Of a DNA stretch of 27,510 bases, positions 20,871 through 27,510 are shown in pieces. The position numbers and the translations under genes were made by a program. The stretch is from Priapulus caudatus (taxonomy: Eukaryota > Priapulida > Priapulimorpha > Priapulimorphida > Priapulidae). The stretch spans positions 106,309 to 133,818 of the forward strand of contig NW_014577125.1 of assembly GCF_000485595.1 (NCBI RefSeq), written 5' to 3'. Numbering within the stretch: the stretch's first letter is position 1; every line of letters starts with the position of its first letter. A model generated the notes under the pieces. It ran no database searches and was not told the DNA's origin. It worked only from the letters and a program-made list of their open reading frames with translations.

Positions 20871-21742
20871 ACTGCTACTGCTACTGCTGTCGCGGTCTCT
20901 CATTAAATGCACACGCACGCGAGCGCTTCCCCGCGTGAACGGATTAACACGCCCGCGCGCGCGCACACACAAATGCAGCTCAAATTTACAAGCTGCGTTT
21001 CATTAGGAGAGATGTTCGGGGGATTACGGCGGGGTTTTCCCATTATGCGGGGAGGGACGTTTATAACATTCATCATGGTCAAACCTAGATTTCCGCACGG
21101 CGGTTTTCTAGAGCAGTGGTCGTGGCTCTAATCCATAAAGCAGCATCGTTCGCCGTGTCTCTAATATGAAGGATAGGGGGCGCTGCAGTCGGTGCGTGAA
21201 CCCAGACGCGTCATACCGGCGTCTTCTCCTGTCGTATAAATTCCGATTGAATACTAAAAATGTCTCCTACTCTACCATTACCCTACCGAATCACGTTCGC
21301 CTACAAGATTATTGCTCGTATAACGAAATACTGCGGGCGAATCATACGCGTGGTGGGTCCGCCTGATATTCGGGTTTTGTGGGTTAATGAACCACTTTCT
21401 GCTTTCCGCGGGTGAAATGAAATGTGGGGAACGCAATTCTGGCGCGTGTTTAGCGATCTCTCGCGCGCGCTCTCACAAAAAAATGTGTAGTCGGCAGGTG
21501 TTGTTGAGCATTGGCGATATGATTGGTATTTGATTTCTTTAGAAACCGTCGTCACGCGACCGTATAGCCGCCAGGCGTCTTTTGTAAATTAAAACAGCAT
21601 TGCAATTAGATCGCTTTCATCGCCACTGCAAAACCCGCGCGAATCGTGTGTGCGCGCATTTCGTGACTCATCAAATTAGCCGCGAATTAGAAATCGATTA
21701 CAACGTAACGTTATTTTATGCGTAATTACTGTGTCGTAGCAT
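20871..21742. repeat. Block D, copy 2 (D2), compact form
   Basis: Begins in a short CTG/CTACTG tract (20860-20888) and runs to ATGCAGCAGTAG. It is collinear with D1 by anchors but about 475 bp shorter. It leads through a short CAG tract directly into C2, giving the order CTG-D-CAG-C. Confidence 0.88.
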
Positions 21743-21746
21743 GCAG

Positions 21747-21777
<31 letters not shown>

Positions 21778-21793
21778 AGCAGCAGCAGCAGTG
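21743..21793. repeat. Short (CAG)n tract
   Basis: About 17 triplets, mostly CAG with TAG interruptions, between D2 and C2. It is the short counterpart of the 0.8-kb tract after D1. Confidence 0.95.
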
Positions 21794-22411
21794 GCAGCGT
21801 GTGTTTGCATACGCGCGCGTACTTGTTTTCGTGCGCGTGCACGCAAAGCTTTGTTAAAATCTCGTCTAAATTTTATTACCTAGTAAAACCGACTCGACCC
21901 AGTGCGAAACATGCCGATGGGAACTAAACTAGTAGCAGGTTTAGGTGGTCACGCTTTCCGGACGTAAATGTAGTGAATTATTGATGTCGGCGCATATTTC
22001 AATTATGAAAATTTTCAATTATACAAAAAACCATCGAGCTAATATGAATTTTTTTAAATACTTTTTACTTGTAAGTTATTTAATTACACCGTTGCTGCTA
22101 ATAGATAGTAAAACCTTACCGAATACAATTGTACATCACTTTTTCATGAATTCATATAAAAAAAACGTAGTGATCAAATATAGATTTTACACTCTTCCAG
22201 TAGCTGCTGTCATTGCAGCGTGGTTTGAGGTGCATGCTGGGTGTATGTGTGGGTGCAGGTGGCTAACTGACCGTCTTTTCATTTCAGAGTAAAAAAGATG
22301 TACCGGAGGTGGTAGTAAAGTGGTACTACAGACACAACGAGATTCCACAGTCAGTCTACCAGCTGCTTGTGCAGGACCGCATCACAGAGAGTTCTGCTGG
22401 TGAGTACTCCA
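21790..22411 (+). repeat. Block C, copy 2 (C2): AT-rich intron plus intact exon
   Basis: Direct repeat of C1 at a spacing of about 9.6 kb. It contains an AT-rich intron (around 21990-22200), a polypyrimidine stretch, the intact exon 22288-22399 and the start of the next intron. The ORF at 21945-22292 is intron read-through with no recognisable domain. Confidence 0.92.
22288..22399 (+). CDS. RERE: Internal exon of a RERE/atrophin-family corepressor (BAH-domain segment)
   Basis: Seen: a pyrimidine-rich stretch ending TTTTCATTTCAG (AG at 22286-22287) is followed by 112 bp open in frame from its first base and then by the donor GTGAGT from 22400. The 37 codons begin SKKDVPEVVV, continue WYYRHNEIPQSVYQLLVQDR and end ITESSA, leaving one base, so the downstream intron is phase 1. 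Known: RERE (atrophin-2) and Drosophila Grunge are nuclear corepressors with domain order BAH, ELM2, SANT, GATA finger and atrophin region. They recruit histone deacetylases. The vertebrate BAH domain carries a closely similar SK-R-D...VKWYYR-x-x-E-V-P-x-SVYQ-x-LVQDR stretch, recalled here and not searched. Inference: this is one exon of an atrophin-like gene on the + strand with very large introns. MTA proteins also have BAH domains but lack this signature as I know them. The upstream BAH exon was not found in the window. Confidence 0.83.
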
Positions 22412-22443
<32 letters not shown>

Positions 22444-22455
22444 CACACATATACA

Positions 22456-22545
<90 letters not shown>
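22412..22545. repeat. (CACG)n-(CA)n array directly after the exon donor
   Basis: CACG units (22412-22444) are followed by an almost pure CA run of about 85 bp ending at 22545. The array begins 12 bases after the GTGAGT donor. On the sense RNA it would read CA repeats. Confidence 0.97.
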
Positions 22546-22547
<2 letters not shown>

Positions 22548-23112
22548 ACGACGTTTGTCTGGCATGATCACGAGTAGCTATAGGCAGATAACGAGCGTCT
22601 CTGCACTTGTTCTCGGGACTATCGGCTCAGCTGCTGCGTGCGGGTGGTCTGTGATTAGAGACAAGTCCGCTGTCCTCGTATAACACCCACGCTCTTGCCA
22701 GCAGTTAAAAACTGCAGCATCGCAGCAGCATCGCGGAGTGCGCATTGAAGCCGGCCGCCTACGAGGTGGGATTTCGATCATTCGCTGTCTCTATTCGATT
22801 CCCCAAACGCAGAATGATACGCGACTGAAGGTGGGGAAAAAATTACGCTGCTTTGAATGTGATTTTCGAATTACAGTCAGAATCAATTGGACGGGTCCCG
22901 CAAGTTGTTTGCATCACATCGTGCGTGTGGCTGATTGTGCGTGAGCGCGGTACCGCGCGACGCGGTTGTGCGAGCCTCAAACCTCAAAACTCGCATTTCT
23001 TTGAGCGAGCGCTGACATTCACAAACAGAGCCGCATTTGAATAATAAGCAGAAACGTCAATAATAAATTTTTTTGTTACGTAAACATCAATGCACGAGCA
23101 CAAACCAGCGGT
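22546..23112. other. Unique intronic segment
   Basis: Mixed sequence after C2 with no A-block homology and no recognised exon. Confidence 0.5.
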
Positions 23113-23303
23113 TGCCTGTCGTCGATTGTCAGTCGTCGATTGTTTGCCGTCGATTGTCAGTCGTCGATTGTCTGTCGTCGATTGTCCATCGTCGATTGTC
23201 AGTCGTCGATTGTCAGTCGTCGGTTGTCTGTCGTCGATTGTCAGTCGTCGATTGTCGGTTGTCGATTGTTTGTCGTCGATTGTCAGTCGTCGATTATCAG
23301 TCG
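23113..23303. repeat. 14-bp minisatellite, about 13.5 copies
   Basis: Tandem units of TCGTCGATTGTCAG with point variants at the last four positions (CTG, TTTG, CCA and similar) and very few indels. Because 14 is not a multiple of 3, every frame reads the same 14-residue cycle (VVDCLSSIVSRRLS). This explains the open frames on both strands without coding. Confidence 0.95.
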
Positions 23304-23450
23304 CGAAAGCTCCGGGGTCAATATTAACGAATACAGTGGCACGCAATAATTAATTAACGGATTATTTTTTGAACGAACTGTTGCATGCTCACCGTTTTGC
23401 ACGCAACCAAACCAAAATTAACGTGACGCAATCACGTGAGCGTGAGTGAT
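23304..23450. other. Short spacer
   Basis: AT-rich unique DNA between the minisatellite and the TG array. Nothing was recognised. Confidence 0.5.
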
Positions 23451-23503
23451 GGCGTGTGTGTGTGTGTGTGTGTGTGTGTGTTGTGTGTGTGTGTGTGTGT
23501 GTG

Positions 23504-23546
<43 letters not shown>

Positions 23547-23617
23547 GGCGCGTGTGATGTGGTGTGGTGTGTGCGTGTGTGTGTGTCTGTGTGTGCGGTG
23601 CGTGGTGTGTGTGCGTT

Positions 23618-23673
<56 letters not shown>

Positions 23674-23876
23674 TTGTGTAGTTTGTGTGTGTGGTGTGTG
23701 TGTGTGTGTGTGTTTGTTGTGTGTGTGTGTGTTGTGTGTGCTGTGTGTGTGCGTGTATGTATGCCATATATACGTACACGCCGCATGCGAATCGAGAGAA
23801 TCGTCGTATATTCGTATATTATATATATGTGTGTGTGTGTGTGCTGTGTGTGTGTATGTGTGTGTGTGTGTGTCGT

Positions 23877-23913
<37 letters not shown>

Positions 23914-24198
23914 TATGTATGTATATGTATGTATATGTATGTAGTATGGTATGTATGTATGTAGTATGTATGTAATGTGATGTATGTATGTATTATGTTG
24001 TATGTATGTATGAGTGCGTTGCGGCGTGCGTGCGTGTGTGTGTGTGTGTGTGGCTGGTGTGTGGTGTGTGGTGTGTGTGTGTGTGTGGTGTGTGTGTGAC
24101 TGTGTGTTGGACTGTTGTGGGTGTGTGTGTGTTGTGTGTGTGTGTGTGGTGTGTGTGTGTGTTGTGTGTGTGTGTGTGTGTTGTGTGGTGTGTGTGTG

Positions 24199-24235
<37 letters not shown>

Positions 24236-24242
24236 TGTGGGG
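23451..24242. repeat. Long (TG)n arrays with an embedded (TATG)n segment
   Basis: TG dinucleotide runs at 23453-23757, 23827-23909 and 24033-24238 with TGGTG, TTTG and TGCG interruptions. Between them are an AT-rich insert (23761-23826) and a GTAT/TATG tetranucleotide block at 23909-24012. Confidence 0.95.
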
Positions 24243-25340
24243 GGATCGTGTCTCTAGCAGTGTGTAAGCAACTCTCGAACTATAGCACCTTCGCTCTGCA
24301 CAGGCTGCCCTGGGGTCTGTGGCACGAGGCCTGTGGCCAGAAGGCGAAGGGATTATGGTTCATAAGTTCTCGCGTAAGGAGAGGAACGAGCGCTCCATCG
24401 TTGCGACTACTTTGTGTGGCGCGGCGGCGCGAAGAGTTTGAATATACGTGAGCGTAATTAATGTTATAACGAACCGACGCATCAGCCGCTGGCGCACGAA
24501 TACACGTCCCCCAGCGCACCGAAACAATCGCCAGCCAGCATCGCAAACTAATGTCGCCGCATCTTAAATGCCGACTCTGTGTCACCTGCCGGACTATATC
24601 AATTGCAAAATTAGTGCCAATATGTCATATACTAACGCCATGACCAAAATGAGGTATACGAGAAAATCAAGGGGTTCTTTCAGCGTGTATCCGGCCTGAT
24701 TCGGTCATTTGAGTAACAATAGCAGCCACCGCATCAGGCCACTTAGCCTTCTAAAACTCGTCTTTCACCATACAGAAGCAGAGCTCGCACCAGCGTTACG
24801 TATGCCGTGTGAGACCCGCAAACGCGAACTGACTTAACGACATCAATTATGAATTCGCGCTGGGGGCAGCACATGGTTCCCGCCGCCATGCACCCTCGGA
24901 AAATACGATTGGTTCGTGAACGCAAATGTTATCGTATTATCGTCACATCGTTAACCCCGTCTAGCTTATGTGCAATTATGTATCTGCTCACATTAAAAAT
25001 GCAACGATTGCACCAATCCATCAGCTCACACTTACAACCACTCCCATTCATCTCACTCATAGCGAGAAATGCGTACACTATTAATGCCGCAATACTAGTG
25101 TACTGTGAACGCAGTACGGAAGGGTTAATTTAAATTAAGACTAGTGAGAAGCGCAATTGCCATGCACTTTACTTCATACCCACATCGCTCGCTAAGCGCA
25201 GCGCTGCTTTATAAACAGCCTAATCGTCATAAATTTAAATAATTCAAATTTATTATGAAATAACCGCACAGTTAGTACGTCGTTTACGCATTTGATCGCG
25301 TAATAGAGATCGTATCACAACGCGTTGCGTAAACGTAGGA
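24243..25340. other. About 1.1 kb of unique sequence without a recognised gene
   Basis: Mixed to AT-rich DNA, including ORFs of up to about 100 codons (24280-24585 on the minus strand, 24849-25133 on the plus). None matches a family I know or has a codon pattern unlike background. Intron or intergenic DNA is the simplest reading. Confidence 0.5.
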
Positions 25341-26086
25341 AGCTCTCACTTCTCCCTCCACTCGCTCTCTCTCTTCTCTCCTCTCTCTTCTCTCCTCTCC
25401 GGCGCTCTCTCTCTCTCTCTTTTTCTCTCATCTCTATCCTTCTTCTCTGCGTGGGTGTGTGTGTGTGTGTGTGTGTGGTGTGCTGTGTGTGTGTGCTGTG
25501 TTGTGTGTGTGTGCGTGTTGTGTGTGTGCTGTTTGTCTCTCTAGCTCTCTCTCCCTGTCTCTCTCTTCTCTCTCGTCGTTTTCTCTCTTTTCTCTCGCTT
25601 TCTCTCCCACCCTCCCTTTCTCGCTGTCTCTATATCTCTAGATCTCTTCTCTCCCCTCTCTCATCTTCTCACAACAGACCACACACACACACACGCACAC
25701 ACACACACACACACCACACACACACCACACACACACACACGTATCTGCTCACGCGCCTCTCTTTTTCTCTCTCCTCTCCCTTTCTTTCAATTTCCCTCGC
25801 TTTCTTTCTCTTTCTCTCTCTTTCGCTCTTTCTCTCACTCTGTCTTTTTCTTACTTACTCTCTCGCTTTCTCTATCGCTCTCTCTTTCTCACACACTCTG
25901 TCGCTTTCTTCTTCTTCTCACTTTCTCTCTCACCCCCTCTCTCTCTTTCTCTCATTATTCCACCTCCTCTCTTTCTCCTCCACTCCCTCTTTTCTTTCTC
26001 ACACTTTTACTCTCTCCCTTTCTCTCTTTTCTCTCACTCTCTCTTTCTCTCTTACTCTTTCACTATCTCTCTCTCTCTCTCTCAGC

Positions 26087-26128
<42 letters not shown>

Positions 26129-26157
26129 TGCTCGCTCAATCTCTCTCTTTCTCTTCC
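25341..26157. repeat. Compound CT / TG / CT / CA / CT tract
   Basis: Polypyrimidine DNA is interrupted by a (TG)n segment (25450-25532) and a (CA)n segment (25677-25741). The last part (25755-26157) is (CT)n with CTTT units. The long LSLSLS ORF here is simple sequence. Confidence 0.95.
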
Positions 26158-26489
26158 ACTGTGTATCGCCGGTCGCCCGGTCGCACAAGCGCCCATTCCT
26201 CAAAACGGACGACAGCACACCGGATGAAGTTTTCATTAGCATCGTGTAGGTGTTGCCGATAATCGCAGGCAACATCACGTGACCAGCGCGCGCCGACGTC
26301 GTCCATCACGGCGACGACGTCCCGCACGGCAGACGGAAGTGTTTATTCGCTAGCATATGGGCACCGCACGGCATGGCGTGGGGGCGGGGGGGGTGTTAAG
26401 ATAATGTATGAGACCTTGTGAGGTGCGGTGCGGTGGCAGGGTTCAGGCGGAGATGCCACCTGGTCTCGAAGGCCATTCACCTATTAACC
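26158..26489. other. Unique spacer before the satellite
   Basis: GC-rich at first (CGACGTCGTCCATCACGGCG region), with a G-rich run GGGGGCGGGGGGGG at about 26381-26394. No gene was recognised. Confidence 0.5.
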
Positions 26490-26639
26490 GGGACCAGAGG
26501 GGGTCAGCCTACTGGAAATGGGAACCAATTTTCATGCATATAGGCAGATGATTCGTGTACATACCCATGTAAAAATTAATCTGGCGGGCAGCGCTTGTGG
26601 TTGTGGTCAGTGGGGTCATTGAAAGGCACCCCAAAATTT

Positions 26640-27240
26640 GAGCTAGATTTTTAGCTGGAGAGGAACCCATGAACCTATTGGAAAATGTTCGCGATGGTTC
26701 CAAGGTTCAGGAATGCGACACTGCCAGAAATTTTTTAGTTGGTGGGGCGCTATGCGGCCAGGAGCTAAAAAACCGATAACCCCAAAATTGAGCTAGATCA
26801 GCCCTGGAAAGGTAAAACTTGCTGGCCACCATTAAGAATAATGTTCATCATAGTCCAGTTAATCTGTGAATTGGCACTGCCAAAATTATTCAGTGTGGGT
26901 ATCGCGCAGACCCCCCAACTGCCCCCACCCGCCAAAATTGAGCTAGAAATAGCTGAGAGGAACCCGTCGTGCCGAACCTATTGCGAAAATGTCGGCAATG
27001 GTTCCGAGTATCAGAGAATGGACACTGCCAGAATTTTTAGTGGTGGGGCCATCCGCAAGACGAAAAAAGCGTTACCCCCCCCGACAAATCGAGCCTAGAA
27101 TTACTGGACAAGGAAACCTTCCGGCCACCACTGGGACAATGTTCGGCTAGTCTAAGGGCAGGTCGTGAATGGCCACTGCCAGAATAATCAGTGCGTTAGG
27201 GTGTGCCCACCAGACGCCCTAACTTGCCCCACCGGGCTTC
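26640..27240. repeat. 150-bp tandem repeat, four monomers in alternating A-B-A-B order
   Basis: The start motif AAATTGAGCTAGA (or variants) places GAGCTAGA at 26640, 26790, 26940 and GAGCCTAGA at 27091, so the spacing is 150, 150 and 151 bp. Monomers 1 and 3 share AGAGGAACCC, GAACCTATTG and AATGGTTCC-like segments. Monomers 2 and 4 share TGGCCACCA or CGGCCACCA, ATAATGTTC-like text and AACT-GCCCC. A weaker related monomer may lie at 26490-26639. It is a small satellite or tandem-repeat array with a dimeric higher-order unit. No coding is evident. Confidence 0.85.
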
Positions 27241-27487
27241 ATTATTTAGATAGATTAGCTCAGTCTAGGTATCTGGTACTAGTCATTATATCTACTCTGC
27301 ATCTAGCTGGAGAAGAAAACCACTGATCCACGTCAGCTTGCTTCTCTACCCTTTCTTTTTTATGTTGTTAATTTGCAGAATAGAAATCTTTCAACAAATC
27401 TCGAATGTACAACACATTGATTTGATGAAACACATTATCCTTATTATAAAGCATTTCTTTCTCACACTTTTCATTTCTTATATACAG
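27241..27487. other. AT-rich unique sequence, possibly the end of an intron
   Basis: No repeat was seen. The pyrimidine-rich 27464-27480 and AG at 27486-27487 could form a splice acceptor (see the partial exon at 27488). Confidence 0.4.
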
Positions 27488-27510
27488 CTGTATATGATAG
27501 AGTGGTTATA
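27488..27510 (+). CDS. Possible start of the next RERE-like exon, cut by the window edge
   Basis: A pyrimidine-rich stretch (TTCTTTCTCACACTTTTC, then ATTTCTTATATACAG) ends with AG at 27486-27487. The following 23 bases, joined to the single base left over from the exon ending at 22399, read GCT then codons for VYDRVVI with no stop. Vertebrate RERE has a V-x-x-x-x-V-I stretch at about this place, just before its RELFISD motif (recalled). The phase fits. Only seven residues are visible and no diagnostic motif is reached, so a chance acceptor-like site remains quite possible. Confidence 0.3.

Noticed and set aside
21945-22292. 115-codon ORF upstream of the exon
   Set aside because: It starts in AT-rich intron, is frameshifted in the C1 copy, has no recognisable domain and ends just after the splice acceptor in a frame different from the exon.
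23113-23303. CRISPR-like array
   Set aside because: Units are contiguous 14-mers with no spacers, in an animal-type genome. A plain tandem repeat.
23073-23353. Repetitive protein of 14-residue units (VVDCLSSIVSRRLS cycle)
   Set aside because: Open in several frames on both strands with the same cycle because the DNA period is 14 bp. This is a minisatellite signature, not selection for protein.
24849-25133. 94-codon ORF starting MNSRWGQHMVPAAMHPRK
   Set aside because: No recognised motif, splice pattern or neighbouring exon. Chance ORF in AT-moderate DNA is likelier.
25325-26227. 300-codon ORF starting in a non-ATG or alternative codon
   Set aside because: Composed of CT, TG and CA dinucleotide repeats. 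No domain.
1-27510. A new defence, virus-derived or biosynthetic gene system
   Set aside because: I looked on both strands for such coding clusters and found none. The unusual content is structural (repeats, mobile elements, duplication) rather than a gene system.

Overview
This window looks like non-coding, repeat-dominated nuclear DNA of an invertebrate animal. It shows no dense gene packing and no prokaryotic-style ORFs. It carries kilobase-scale (CA)n, (CACG)n, (CT)n, (CTG)n and (CAG)n tracts, MITE-like inverted-repeat elements, an interstitial (CCCTAA)n block (the TTAGGG telomere type common in animals) and an intron-exon-intron structure with canonical splice signals. A 25-N gap and the abundance of single-base indels between repeat copies point to a draft long-read assembly with poorly polished stretches.

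The only coding sequence I can support is one internal exon at 22288-22399 on the + strand. It encodes 37 residues that match the BAH-domain segment of the RERE/atrophin corepressor family (core WYYRHNEIPQSVYQ...LVQDR). It is bounded by a polypyrimidine-AG acceptor and a GTGAGT donor. A second copy of the exon lies at 12734-12859 and is riddled with insertions. A possible start of the next exon, in matching phase, is cut by the right edge at 27488. Most of the window is therefore probably intron of one atrophin-like gene, or intron plus flanking DNA.

Layout. 1-9.7 kb: G-rich start, a 0.9 kb (CA/CACG) array, (TG) arrays, an AT-rich block, a TA-flanked palindromic element (3184-3358), a 12-bp TAGC minisatellite, a MITE with perfect 31-bp terminal inverted repeats (4465-4680), GA and AT tracts, a 34-bp miniature relative of that MITE (7139-7172), the telomere-like block (7568-7666) and a longer inverted-repeat element (about 7786-8245). 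9.7-16.3 kb and 20.87-22.55 kb: three blocks that I call A, D and C, each present twice in direct orientation with trinucleotide tracts between them (A-CTG-D-CAG-C). One copy is interrupted by the N gap. 16.3-20.9 kb: TG/CG-rich DNA, then a TACACGC-type minisatellite that switches strand at about 19009. 22.5-27.5 kb: a 14-bp minisatellite, TG and TATG arrays, a CT/TG/CT/CA/CT sandwich and a 150-bp tandem repeat whose monomers alternate in two types.

The A/D/C duplication is either a real local duplication or, in my view more likely, a false duplication of haplotypes or reads. The first copies of D and C are longer mainly because of extra single bases. I found no tRNA, rRNA, CRISPR, virus-like or toxin gene.
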